Shown piece by piece: positions 1 through 35,640 of a stretch of DNA of 64,000 bases (position 1 is its first letter; each line of letters opens with the position of its first letter). The notes under the pieces were generated by a model that was not told where the DNA came from, made no database searches, and saw only the letters and a program-made list of their open reading frames with translations. A program made the translations under genes and the position numbers. Source of the DNA: Numida meleagris (taxonomy: Eukaryota; Chordata; Aves; Galliformes; Numididae); NCBI RefSeq assembly GCF_002078875.1, contig NC_034414.1, forward strand, positions 10,466,225 to 10,530,224, read 5' to 3'.

Positions 1-11134
<11,134 letters not shown>

Positions 11135-11610
11135 TGATCTGCTGGCCCTGTTCTTTGTAATGCACCCCAGGATACCACTGTCCTTCTTGGCCACAGGGGC
11201 ACACTGCATGCTCATGGCCACCTGATGTCCACAAGGACACCCAGGTCCTTCTCTGCAGAGCTTCCTTCCAGCAGGTCAGCCCCTACCCTGTACCGATGCA
11301 TGTGGTTATTCCTCCCCAGGTGTGGGACTTGCTCTTGCTGAACCTCGTCAGGTTTCTCTCTGCCCAACTCTCCCATCTGCCCAGGTGTTGCTGAATGGCA
11401 GCACAGCTTTCTGGTGTGTCAGCCACTCCTCCCAGCTTCGTATCACCAGCAAACTTGCTGAGGGTGGACTCGATCCTTTTGATCTATTGATGAAGATGTC
11501 GAACAAGACCAGACCCATTACCAACCGCTGGGGAACACCGTTACAGGCCTCCAACTAGATTCAGTGCAGCTGGTTACAACCCTGTGATTTCCTGACCTTC
11601 CCAGGAGTTT
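11135..11610 (-). mobile_element. CR1 LINE fragment, reverse-transcriptase C-terminal region
   Basis: Read on the minus strand, this matches the CR1 ORF2 stretch downstream of the RT catalytic motif. LVLFDIFIN is readable, and the counterpart of the CR1 'FADDTKLGG' region is present with a frameshift. The plus-strand text ttctggtgtgtcagccactc and ctcccagcttcgtatcacca is diagnostic. Several frame breaks show it is an inactive fossil. It has no 3' UTR, so it is an internal fragment. Confidence 0.85.
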
Positions 11611-14600
11611 CTACTTGTAGCACTCTGGAACATTACCACGCTGACCGTAACTGTACGTTCCAACAGTTGTTCTCCATTTAAAGATAAGAGAAACTCCTAC
11701 ATTGTTGTTTCAGTCACTCAAGTTTTCTGGCAAGGAGAACGTGTGAAAATGTGCCTTCAGTTTATCTCCCCCCCGCTCATTTTGCTGCTTTTAGAATACA
11801 AAGGGGAATTCCTCCATTAGCTGGACTCCCTCCCCATAAATTAATAATAACAATTAGCAAAGCAAAAACATTTTACGTGTAAAGATGAAGGCCCATTGTC
11901 AAGTTGCATATTTTTTTGGTGGGGTTTTAATTAGTCCTCATTGGGCCATCAACAGCCTGCAAGCCGAAAAGCCACTGGATCCCATTCCTTGGCACCACAA
12001 GGTAAGCTGCAAAATGTAGGAAGGGCAAAGCTCACCACTGTGACTAAGCTGAAGGAGCAGTACAAGCCAAAATACATATTCATCCTCGCCGTGTCTATAA
12101 TCTCCATTGTATTTACTAAATATACGCTTAACATTCCTAAAGAGCCACTAGATGCTTATTTCAATTTTTTCCACATGTTTAAATGTTTAGTTTCAATCCA
12201 CTGAAAGCAAGGAAATAGAAGGGTTTCCACCCTCCAGCTGAAGTTACAGACCATCTCTGGATTTAAATAACATCCACAATTTCAGCATTGCAAATAGCCC
12301 CAAAACCTTTCCCAGCTGTAATTCCTAAGTCAGGACTGAAAACAAACACGCTGGTGAATGCTACACACTGAGCACCCAGCCTGAGCTTGGAGCACATCCC
12401 AGTAACCTGAAGCACAGCACTACTCGGGCTCCCCAGCATCTCTTCTCTTCTGGCTCCTTCCTCTGCACTTCACCCAAAGCATCACCAACAGGTGAAGCCC
12501 AGGGCACGACCTGAGTTTAAGACCAGGACTACAGCACGGACAGCCAGTCAGTGCTTCAAAGCCATCAGGGATGCTTCCCTCCATCTATTGTACTTCCCAC
12601 TGTCGTAATGCATCCTGCCAGCACTGTTACGACTACCCAGGGAAACAGAGGCAATTTGTAACTGCAATTACCGCCATTATCAAGTGACACGAAACACCTG
12701 ATAATTGACAATGAAAACTGAGAGGCAACAACAGAACAAGGTTAAACTGAAGTGACAGTGAAAGAGACAGCATGAGCCTCACACAATGCAACCCCTCTGC
12801 AGGGGGACTACCGCAACCCCAGCGCCAGCTATGATTCTTGCTGCCCCTCCTCGGTATTTGGCAAAAAACAAGGCTGCTTTTTATCAAATTGCAAAGTTTT
12901 TATCTGTTCCTGAAGAACGAGCATTGTATGTACATAAAATAGTGATCGTTATGATTAAGGTCATGCTTACTCAAATGTCAGAGAACGCAGAGTTCTCACA
13001 TCATCTCTAAACATCTAAGAGCAGTCCCGCTACACGACTCCCACCACGTACTCTGCAGATCACAGAGGTGCAAGTCTTAAAATCCTGAATAAGATTCTCC
13101 AGGATACAAAATAAACACCTGGCTTAGTTAAGTATAACTCAAAAGTCCTCCTAATATACGTATGGATCTCTACAACGTAATCAAGAGATTGTGCTTTGCT
13201 TGGAAACGCTGAAGTAAGAATCAATCCTATTACCCAGCTACACATTCTTGTACCTCTCCTTTCTCCACTCCATGTACAGGGATTACTGAACAATTACATC
13301 AGAAAAAAAACTAATTGTGTTCAGTACATAGACGTATTTATTGTACATAGCCATGTAATACAGCTCTTCTTCACAGGCTTTGCAGCAGTCCCTACCCAAA
13401 GTACCTAAAACCAAAGCCAACTTTGCTCCTCCCACAGGTGTTGGGAAGCAGAGGTCAGGGGGAGCATCTTCATGTTGAAGACCAGTGCATCCATCTGAAT
13501 CCCATCTAAGCACCTTTCATTTCTGCATTTAAGTGACTTGAACGTCCCATCCACAAACACTCTCACTTCTGCTCCCATGTTTGCCCTGGAGCAACTTACA
13601 GAATGGCTTGGGCTCAGCAGAAGCTGGAGAGCTTCTGACTCCTGAACAGATAATTACAGGATTCTGGAAAAAAAAAAAAAAAAGAAATCCCGAGGATCCA
13701 CGAAGAAGTGGCAGATTCTCTCAGAGAAAAGGCATCTGACACATAAACGAGGCAGCCTGACAAATTGTGAGCGCGTGCTCCTATCACAGAGGCTCACAGA
13801 ATAAATACGGCAAATACTTTATTGAAAAAAGATGGCACGCCTTCTCGCTAACTTCCTGCCAAGCTTAAATAAACTGTCAGGAGAACTCTTGTGAAGTGTT
13901 AATGCAGCCTCAGCACTTGAATTATGGACAGAGCGGATAGTGGTTACATGCATGTAACATCACCACCGATGAAAGGGTTTTTAATTCACATATTTTGTTG
14001 CAGAAAGGAGCAGCCTTTGGCTCAGTTAAGAACTTCATGTGAACATCTTTGAAAAAAACTTCAAAAAATACAAATTCTTTTAAAACAGCCTTCAGATTTG
14101 AACTCAGTCCGAGTCTGCGCTGTGCTTACATTTCTCCCATTGCTAGCTGACAGCTCCCCACGCTGCACATAGCTCAGCAGTGGCAGCTATGCAGCCTGCG
14201 AGCGCTTCCCTCTGGTTTACAGCTCTCCTGCTGAGCGCCAAGTGCCCTCCCGGACATGCTGTAAGCTAGGCGGACCTTAAACTCTGGACTCTGGCTGCTT
14301 ATGGCAATAGTCCTCAGCGCTCAGGATCAGAGAAAAGTTCACGTTCCTTGTCTTTTAAGACTTCTTTCTACAGCCTTGAGTTAATGCCCTTTAATGGCAG
14401 TAAGCGCCAGCAATGTTCTTTGAAGGAGGCTATGCAATTTCTCAAGTCTAAACACGTCTGATTATAAACATGCTCTCTCCTGTATGCGCAGATTAGTTTT
14501 GATTTCATTTTTGCTTCACAAAAGATATATGCAAGAACCATTTGCAATTCAAGGAACATTTAAATACTCTGTGCATCCTATCTTCTCATCTCTAAGATTT

Positions 14601-17600
14601 TATTAGGCTCAGACGTAGCGCAGATGAGCTCTTTAGGATCACCTGAGTTTCCACCTCAAAAAGCCCACACCTTTTTACACCTGAAATCTGACTATAGGAA
14701 AGGTGTATAACCAGATAATGGGACTACAGCTGTAGGTGGAAAAAAGAAAAGTTTCTCAGTAAAGACCCCCTGAGGCTGGGGGCAAGTCAAATGATTGGAG
14801 CTTATTTGGATCATATATAACACCATTAGAACACTTCCAATTGCGTAACAAGAGGTTTTGATTTATAAATTTAAGTACCGTAAGGGGGTGAGGCTTAGAA
14901 TCAATTAATACAGCTCATCACTTCAGTAACTGAGACCTAATTAAAACAGTCAGCAAGAGACTTCAGCTTAGAGGCTACAAAGCTACATTTAGGGCATTTA
15001 CAACCTTAAGAAGCCGCTTTACAGCTCCTTGAAGGATGTACAGAAAGTGCTCCGGTATAGATTGGAACTTTTGACACCGTGGCAAAAATAAACCGTGGAG
15101 GAGAGTCCAAGTGTTCACTACAAATCAGAACTGTTAAAGTCTATTCAAGTCCCAAGCAAATTGCTTGTTAACTAGACTTCTCAGATTGCCTGGCCTCAAC
15201 TATGGACATCTGGACCCATGGTATTACTTCAAGGCACGTCTTCTAGCTCAAATAAGGGAGTAAAACCTGCTAAATGGGCTGAACCAAAAGAGTGAAAGCT
15301 TCCAGCAGTTTTCACTATATGCCGTTTGATCCATTAATAAAGAAAAACGGCAAAGAATCATTAGCACGCATGTGATTGAAGGTGAAGATGATTTTCAGAG
15401 CCCATACCACACCTCACTTACACTATGAGGTCACTGCAGTCAGAGATAGCAATGCATTAGGTTCCATACCATTTTTTTCCTATTACCACAGTAAGCCCCA
15501 TGGAATTCTTGAACACCAGCTTGGACAACATCCAACATGAAAACGTTCAGCTTCATTAGCGAGGCACCGAGTACTTGATTTTCCAAAATTTACTGGCTGA
15601 TCATTAGAAGCTAATTATTTAGGAAGAGCTATAAAATAGTACTTAAATCTACTAAGAACTATTGTCAGACAAGCACAGTTCTGATGGCTTTATTTGCCCA
15701 AATCACATATTTATTTAACTCCAACCTTTTGGCCCGAGACTAGACTGTCTAGACTCATTAGTTTCATAGACTACAGACAATTACTGTAATCTTTAAGTTT
15801 TGAAAGTGTCATAACCAGAATTGCCAAGAATGCTGAAGTGGCAGCTGTGTTATTTAGCCATCCATCTTCATTAGCAAGGCCCACAGTTACCAGCTTTCCT
15901 CCCAAATTCTCATCCAGCTAAAACCCACAAAGCAGTTAACTTTGAGTCCTGAAAATCTTCAATGCCAATGACAGAAGTGGCTGTCTACCTATGAAGTCAT
16001 TGACTTCTTGGAAGTCTGTTAATCCTTCAGGTGTGCCAACATCCAAAGCTGAATGATGTATATTTTACCATTGTAGTACATGTAGCAAAACTGGTTCGGA
16101 TGAAAACATCCTATGCAGCGTTCCTATAGAAAATGGTATCTGAATAGCTGGAAGGCAGCAAGCTGGTAGATTAAAAGTTCATACTGAAAAGCTACCACAG
16201 TGACAACGTACTAAATGCACACTTTTAATGAGGCACTTTAAGTTTCCTTCACACCACAGCAGACACAGCTTGAAAGCTGCCCCAGATGAGACCGTATGCC
16301 TCCACATATATGAGCCCCACACTACGGCACTGCCAATGGCCCCAGAACTGCCATTCCAGCACATCCGTATCATGCATCATTCCACAGTCTAAGATGAATA
16401 CGTGCTCTTTTTGTTTGCCTCCTGAAACAGATTACCTGAAGTTTGTGGCTAAGTAAAACGTCAGATAGAAGGAAGATTTACCCTGGTCAACAAATATTAT
16501 CTGGCAGGCTCCCAAAGTGAGCAGGCACGAGAAGAGAGCACAGCACCTACACACCGATCACTCCCAAGTCCAGCACTAAGCTCTGTAACCTTAATGCCCT
16601 CTCTGCAAGCTGTTTTTTCAAGGGACTGATGATACAATGCTGTTTTCTTAACCCACATAGAAGAACAAGAAGCATTTATAGCCTCAGCTTGGGATTTAGA
16701 GCCAAACACCACCACTTTGGAGCATTTTCTGCCTTGTCTCTAAGGTATGGTGTCAGGTTAACCCACCCGATTGTGAAAAGGAAGGGACTTGGCCAGGCAG
16801 AAGAGGAGCAGAAAGCCTTTTAGCAGCAGCAACAGCACGGTTCTGGCTCCCAGCACACAAGTGTCCCTTTGTTTGGTTTGTCAACCTGGACACAGCACTC
16901 GAGCGATCAGGTTCTGACAGAGGGGAAAAGACTGAACCTGACCATTGTCAGCCAAACAGAGCAGAGCAACGTGATAGCCACAGCACCACTGAACGTGCAA
17001 CTCTGTACGATGGAGAAATTCTACTCCTGCTCAGTAGAGAGGTATCTGGCACGGATTTCAGAGAGATTAACCTGAAATCACGATGAGGCACAATGCCTGT
17101 GGAAAAGCACAGCTCTGTTAAACAGAGGCAATTCCCACAGATGTTGACACTACTGCTTCAAAAGAAGCAGCTCCAACTAACACCACTATTTTTGGAAGCC
17201 CTAGGTTTCCATAAAACAAAAGATTGTAAATTTAATATATGGCGTTAAAGGAACCCACAGCTTGGTCTTCTGCAACTGAAAGCTTCAGCTGGACAAACGC
17301 CTTTGAAAAAAACTGCAAGCACTTTCCAGACACCAGTGCAGCACAATGCTTTTCTTTCCAGCCTAACCAGTGCTCACACTGAAGTTTAATCTCTTAATGT
17401 CCCTGGAATAAGTCTTCACAGTCATTATGGGACTTTTTCCTCTTACTACCGTCAGTAGCAGACTTCCCGATCAAAGGAGACTCCTTCACATCTGACAGTG
17501 CCATTCAGACTGTTTTTCTCATTAGAGCTAGGCTGCAGGACAGAGCGCGTGGGCTGTTTGTCAAAAGAAATGCAAGCATTTCATTTCTGATCTTTCAGAG

Positions 17601-19823
17601 CGCACACACCGAAGCTTTTACGTTGCAAACAGTTCAAGTTCCTAGAAGGAATACAAGAGGTAATGTGGGAAGTTTTATCCTCAATGGACAGCCGGAAAAG
17701 AAAATTTAAAAAAGCAGGCTGATAGTTGTGAAATATGGGAAGTTATTGTTCCATGTTTGGTGTCAGAGTCCCACAAGTCCAGATGAGCACAACCTCCTGC
17801 AAAAACTCCAGCCCCTGCATTTCATTTCTTTTGATGTCTGTACACCTGCACTACACTTAGGTCCGTACTTCAGTGACACAAGCTTGCTCGCAATCAGCGA
17901 ATTCACTTTTAACCAGCAGATGTGCAGTGACATTTACAGTGTACATACAAGCAAGTGCTTTCTGTGCTTTCCCAGGGACGGCGCTCACTGCCCACCCACC
18001 CCTGCCTGGAGCACAGCCCCCACCGAGAGGCACCACTCACACGGGGAAAGTACATTGTGAACAACATGGCTTACTTATGGGTAAGCGTGAACAGACACCA
18101 ATTCCAGGAACCAGAGCTATCAAGCAAATTTACAGTCACTACTCCTGATGTGTGAGCAAGTTTGGTGCTGCTGAACTGGTGACAGGTGCTGCCTTGCTCC
18201 CTGCAGGCTGGTAGCTGGTCTGGAGGGAAAAAGGAGGAGATCCTGAAGCTCCAGTGAGGACAAATCAAGACAGACCAATCTGCACAGCACCAGAGCTTTT
18301 GGCCACAGAAACTTTAGATTTTAATGTCAAACAGTGTTGAACGGAAACATTCTCATGTCCTCAAGTTTTAATTTAAAAAAAGCTTTTGTCTTCTGTATTC
18401 AGTCTCTGTATTTAAGCAGTCATCGATTTCTATCTAAAAACAAGCTTATTTACGAGCAAAACATTTGCTTATACTAAAACCAGCCACAGTGTCTCTTCCC
18501 CTTGGTCTCTGCACCTGCAGGGTAGTGCCACTCTCAGTGCCACCCAAACCACAATGCAAGCAGAGGCTCAGGGGGAGTTCACTTCTTGCTTGGCATTATC
18601 ACAGACACTGCATAGAATGGGAACACAGATATTTAGTATTTGTGGCACGAACAATGTTTAGATGAGTATTTCACCTGACTCTTGAGCTGGAGGACCTAAG
18701 CAGTTGTGTGTTAATATTGTCTTCGCTACCTTTGGAGAGAATTCATGATCTCAACAGCAAGGGCTGCTTCGCCTAACCAACTCCCAACCAGGTGGAGTCA
18801 TAACTGAGGCAGAGAAATACCATCTCCTGCAACACACCATGCCAGAGTCAAGAGTTAGCAGACTCATTCTCATGTTCAAGCCTGCATCACACCACGCAAT
18901 GCCACAAAGTACAGCCCCGTGTGCAAATGTCTACTTTCACATTACAAAAAGCCACATCTATTATGAACCACATCAAGAAGCTGCAAGTAAACATCCAGCT
19001 GCAGTGCTACATGCTCCACCACCACAAGCAGTCAACAAGAGTTTTTACAGCATGGCCATTTATGGTAGTAGCAAAGAAAGCAAATGGATGGTGACAGCAG
19101 CCCCACACCGAGCAGCATCTCCTCTGCGACAGAGCCAGCTGTACCTAGCCAACCTCTGCACCGAGCACTGCATCCACAGGCTGCCCCTCGCTGCCTGGGG
19201 ACTTGCTTCCCTTGGAGCCAGGGGCACGTGCTGGTGCCACGCAGACCTTAGATCACTGGGAAGCAAGGTATCGTGTTTTCTCCCCCAGCATTCAGATACA
19301 CAGGATGTTAAAGCAGGTCCCAAAATAGTTCTTCACACATGACTACAGCAGCAGACAAACCCCACTAAAAGGAAACAGTGCTTTGTTCAGCCATTATTTC
19401 TCTGAAGGGCTGGATGCTGGTGCAAAACCCAGTCTCTCCAGCAAAGAGCCTTTCTCAGGAAACTACAGGTGCAGTATTTCGTTTTTCAAAGCACAGTGCT
19501 TCAGATACCAACCTAGCAAGAGATGCTGTGATAGTGCAGACCAAGACAGCCATCCCCTCTGGTTCTACCATTTAAAGCTTGTAGAGGCAGTTCTGCCTAA
19601 GTGGCTTGCAATATTAATTTGCTAACAGGGCTTTAACATCAAGGCGCATCCAATATAGTGGTGGACTCCCTATAAACCTACAGAACTTAAGACCACCAAG
19701 ACAACTCCCAATCCTACCATTCTCCTTTTCACATCCTTCCCCAGCCCACTGCTTAACACTCGCTAGCAACAGGACAAGAGGAAATGGCCTGAAGTTGTGC
19801 CAGAGAGGTTAAGGTTGGATATC
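11611..19823 (-). other. RRAS2 intron 1, middle portion
   Basis: About 8.2 kb without a recognised gene or transposon. The only simple repeat noted is an A16 tract at 13668-13683. The longest plus-strand frame nearby (18839-19342, 167 codons) has no family resemblance and runs antisense to the gene. Confidence 0.7.
13668..13683 (+). repeat. A16 homopolymer
   Basis: An uninterrupted run of 16 A on the plus strand. It has no polyadenylation signal just upstream and no retroposon-like flank. Confidence 0.9.
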
Positions 19824-20080
19824 AGAATCATAGAATGGCTTGGGTCGGAAGAGACCTTAAGGATTACCAAGTTCCAACCCCCCTGCCACAGGTAGGGCCA
19901 CCAACCTCCAGATCTAGTACTAGATCAGGCTGCCCAGGCCCCGTCTATCCTGGTCTTGAACAACTCCAAGGATGGAGCATCCACAGCCTCTCTGAGCAGC
20001 CTGTTCCAGCACCTCACCACTCTCTCTGTAGAGAACTTCCCTCGATATCCAATCAGGAAAAAATCTCTTCTTAGAGAGAG
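19824..20080 (-). mobile_element. CR1 3' end, minus orientation (left arm of an inverted pair)
   Basis: It starts with agaatcatagaatggcttgg, the reverse complement of the CR1 tail, and continues through gttccaacccccctgccaca and the cagcctgttccagcacctca segment. About 250 bp of the 3' region are present, truncated at the 5' side as is usual for CR1. Confidence 0.9.
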
Positions 20081-20087
20081 CAGCACA

Positions 20088-20264
20088 GTATCAGAACAGG
20101 CTGCCCAGGGAGGTGGTGGAGTCATGGTCCCTAAAGATGTTTGAGAAAGGCATCAATGTGGTACTTTGGGACACAGGTTAGTGGGCATAGTGGGGGTAGG
20201 CTGGCAGTTGGACTAGATGACCTTAGTGATCTCTTCCAACCTTAACAATTCTATGAACAGCAGG
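20088..20264 (+). mobile_element. CR1 3' end, plus orientation (right arm of an inverted pair)
   Basis: It reads aggctgcccagggaggtggt, then gttggactagatgacctta and ctcttccaaccttaacaatt-ctatga, the classic CR1 3' terminus. It lies head to head with the minus copy that ends about 8 bp to the left. Confidence 0.9.
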
Positions 20265-32403
<12,139 letters not shown>

Positions 32404-32544
32404 TCACGGAGCGCGCCGCCGGCACAGCGCGGGTAACGGAGCGCCCCGCCGCGCGGCAGCGCCGAGCCGAGAGGAGCAACGCGGAGCGAAGGCAGAGCCG
32501 CCCGCCCCCGCAGCCTGGGCGCCGCGGCTACAAATGGCCGCCGG

Positions 32545-32553
32545 GGGGCGGGG
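32545..32553 (+). promoter_or_regulatory. Sp1-type GC box
   Basis: A perfect GGGGCGGGG sits just upstream of the presumed RRAS2 start region. A second related GC/KLF-like box, gggggcgtgg, lies at 32596-32605. Such boxes are usual in TATA-less CpG-island promoters. Binding is inferred from the motif only. Confidence 0.5.
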
Positions 32554-32567
32554 CCGCCTCATCAGCC

Positions 32568-32577
32568 ATGCTAATGA
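32568..32577 (+). promoter_or_regulatory. octamer/TAATGA-like element in an AT-rich pocket of the promoter
   Basis: ATGCTAATGA lies in a short AT-rich island (about 32560-32595) between the two GC boxes. It differs from the POU octamer ATGCAAAT at one position and resembles the octamer form bound by Oct-1 (ATGCTAATGA plus RAT), matching all but one base of it. Whether it is used is unknown. Confidence 0.3.
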
Positions 32578-33387
32578 GCTCGAATAAATGCATTAGGGGG
32601 CGTGGCCGCCGCCGGATTCCCGCCCGGTCCCGTACGGCGGTGCTGACCCCGGTGCGGGCTGGGCTCGGGGCCGCGGCCCCCCGCGCCGCGCTAGGGCTGG
32701 AGGCTGCGCGCCCCGCCGTTCCCCGCTCCTTGAAGCCGCGTGTCCGGGGGTTGCCCTTCACCCCGCGTCACCACCCCGGCGTCACAGCCGCCCCCGAGCT
32801 CTGCTCTCCTCTGTCCTAAGTTTGGTTTGTCTGGGGCCTGTTGGTCTGCTTTTAATAAAAATGCAGCGAGGAGCTGTCAGCACAGCGACCAGAAAGCCCC
32901 GCTCAGGGCATCGCTGAGTGCCAGTAGCGCGGCAATCCCTCTCTGCGCGAGCTATTGCCACACGGTGTTGGGTTCCCTTGGCCTGAAGATGCACCGAAGC
33001 GAACGTTTTATTCTTCCCTTATCTTTTTAGCTTTCGGTTTCAATATACATTGTTTCAAAGAGCTGTTTGAGCCGCTGAGGCCATCCAGTCTGTCAATTCC
33101 ACTTCAGAGGAAGGCTTTCCAAGTGGGCAGGTACATTAAAGGCTAAAAACAAAGAACACCGGCGTCCATTACTTCAACAAAGACTCCACTGTGAAAACCT
33201 GTTACTGTTAAATTCTTTGTGTTTGTCGTTTTGGGGAACGAAACCTGGTTCGACAAATAAAGCAATCGATGACAGAAGAGATGGGCAGCAGCAGGTGAGC
33301 GGTTTGCGTGGCTGATAGCTGTATCCAAACTGTCCCTGGGAGAGACTCAGCAGCCCTCGCTGCGAGGCCCGGGTGTGGGAACCACAA

Positions 33388-33590
33388 TCACAGCATGGAT
33401 TGGGTTGGAAAGGACTTGAAACCTACTCAGTTCCAACCCCCTGCCACAGGCAGGGCTGCCCCTCACCAGCTCAGGCTGCCCAGGGCCCCATCCAGCTTGG
33501 CGCTGACTACCTCCAGGGATGGGGCCCCTGCAGCTTCTCTGGGCAGCTGCACCAGTGCCTCTCTGCCCTCTCTGTGACAGGCAGAGGCAA
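33388..33590 (-). mobile_element. CR1 3' end
   Basis: aatcacagcatggattgggt then tggaaaggacttgaaacctactcagttccaaccccctgccaca is the reverse complement of a CR1 3' terminus. It continues through cccagggccccatccagctt and cctccagggatggggc. It is 5'-truncated. It lies about 0.9 kb upstream of the RRAS2 CpG island centre. Confidence 0.9.
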
Positions 33591-33652
33591 CTCAAAACAT
33601 CAAGATGTGAGATGGTGAAGAAGTGGCCAAAGTTTTGTTGAAGTGATTGAGC

Positions 33653-33685
33653 TTTTAGAGTCGTTTTAGAGCCGTTTTAGAGCCA
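33653..33685 (+). repeat. three tandem copies of an 11-bp unit
   Basis: The units TTTTAGAGTCG, TTTTAGAGCCG and TTTTAGAGCCA lie head to tail with one difference each. This is a tiny local duplication. Confidence 0.85.
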
Positions 33686-35107
33686 TTACATGGCAAGAGG
33701 CTGCACCGTTTCAGATCCAGCCGGAATATACATGCTTAAAGACAGACAAAATCAAGAGCGATATCCAGATGGCAAACTTAAAAGATAGAGCACCCAGCAC
33801 TTTATGTAATGATGGAAAAAAAGGTTTCAGGAAGTGCTTGGGGGGAATATCCAGAACTTCGTTTTGCATTGGCAGCCTGGGAAAGAAAGATGTAAGCACG
33901 GAGGGTTAGAAGACATCTATGCAGTAAGTGACATATTGAAGCTAAAAGAACACCGTGAGAACACGATTGCTTAATTAGAAAGGAGCCTGATCACAGACTT
34001 ATCACAGCAACAAGTTACAAAATCTTTGGGACATGAGTCAGCGTGGTGGAATTCTGCAGGAACACTAAGTTTTACCATGAATGTGGTATTGTGTATTGAC
34101 CTTGCACAAATGCACTGAGCATCACTGTACAGACGCTGTGACCTATGGGAACCTGTGAGTTGCAGTTTCCACCAAGAAGCCCACCCTGAGTGCACAATCG
34201 GAGGAGATGGGCTTCTCACAGTTGTGAAACAAGAAGTTGGGAGAAAAAAAACATTAAAGTTTGCTTTTCCTTGGGATGAGAATGGAAGACCTAATCCAGA
34301 ATGAAATGTGCAATCGTTTTTCTCGAGTATAAAAAAGTTATGATGATTATTATGATGACTTCAGAAATTCAGGTGTGCTATACCCAATAGTAATTAAAAA
34401 AAAAAAAACATTTTTCCATTAAACACCTCTAACTAACTCCTCTCAAAACCCTCACCCTGTTGGGAAGGAGACTGCACCTTTTCTGGTCTCCTCCCATAAA
34501 AGCTGAACAACTGCAAGTGTAGCCATTGGTTGTGCAGGCAGTGGGAAGCACGCTCTGGGCTGATGGCAGAGGCAGCCTCTCCAATGTAGGAGATTCCACC
34601 CAGGAGTGGACTGCATCCTCCTGCTTATCTGAGTCCCCTCTGGCATCATGGCCACCACTGCCCAGCGTCCTGGGACAGGAGGTGAGTACATCTCAGGGGC
34701 AGCAAAACACAAACCACAAGCCACATCTAGATTTTCTTGACCAGAAAAGGAGCTATCAATGCACGTAGGCACGTCATGTGCTACCTTACAACTTGAGCCT
34801 CTTCACTGTACATGAGACAAAAATAGGGTTTTTTTTTTCGCCACCAAAGGGCAAAACTTTGTCGGCTTCCTTTTCTTTTGTGCAAGATACATGAAACTTC
34901 TCACATCTCCTGAAATGCTCATAAGCCTGTTGGATTCCTTGTATTTACAATGTTTCCACAGAACAATGAGAGGCAGGATAACAAAAAGATAGTTCTGGTG
35001 AAGGAAATGCCTGGATATTCAAAACAGCATCTGAATCTCAAACTTGGGAACAGCCAGATTTCCACATGTCTTTTGGTCACGCTACCCATGATTCTCCCAC
35101 ATGCTGC

Positions 35108-35170
35108 ACGGACAGAAGAGTTTCAGCTGGAAGGGACCTACCAACATCACCAAGTCCGTGAGGATCCATG
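35108..35170 (-). mobile_element. possible CR1 3'-end remnant
   Basis: The phrase cagctggaagggacctacca followed by acatcaccaagtccgtgag resembles the reverse complement of a CR1 terminus. It is short and diverged. Confidence 0.4.
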
Positions 35171-35377
35171 AGAATTATGGATTAATCACCTTCATCTCAT
35201 TTTCTGGAAAAAGTCCTAATACTAGTAATTATATTATTTGTAAATACCTGGGAGAAAAGGAGGAGGTAATTGACACCCAACATATTCTTCACCAAGAACT
35301 AACTGTGTCAAACCAAAATATTTTTCTTCCGTGACTCAGTAGCAGGCATTTGAGTAGGAGGAAGCAGTAAGCGTTCT

Positions 35378-35640
35378 ATACCTTGATTTTAGCAAAGCTT
35401 TTTATACTGTCTTACCCGATGTTCTGATAAACGGGCTGGCCATTAGCTGGCAGCATACAGGGGATGGAGAGCAGGTGGGAACATCAGACACAGTGATTTT
35501 CAGTGGTTCAGTGATAAAGCCAAGGGTATTACCGAACAACTATCCAGAAGACCTGATGTGATCTAGTATTATTGCATTTTGCAGTAATAACTTGGATGCT
35601 GAAGCAAGAAAGTACATCTCTGTTTTCAGAGGCTGCATGC
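35378..35640 (+). mobile_element. CR1-like reverse-transcriptase fragment
   Basis: The plus-strand frame reads YLDFSKAFYTVLPDVLINGL. This matches the LINE RT motif 'DFSKAFDTV' that follows the first catalytic block. Downstream similarity fades, so the right end is uncertain. It is a fossil fragment. Confidence 0.55.

Noticed and set aside
18839..19342. A 167-codon plus-strand open frame in RRAS2 intron 1
   Set aside because: No family resemblance, no promoter or signal seen, and antisense to a transcribed gene. The length is within chance for this much sequence.
33660..33685. GTTTTAGAGC occurs twice, recalling a CRISPR repeat or guide scaffold
   Set aside because: It is part of an 11-bp tandem triplet in vertebrate DNA. 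There are no spacers, no full repeat, no cas genes and no scaffold continuation.
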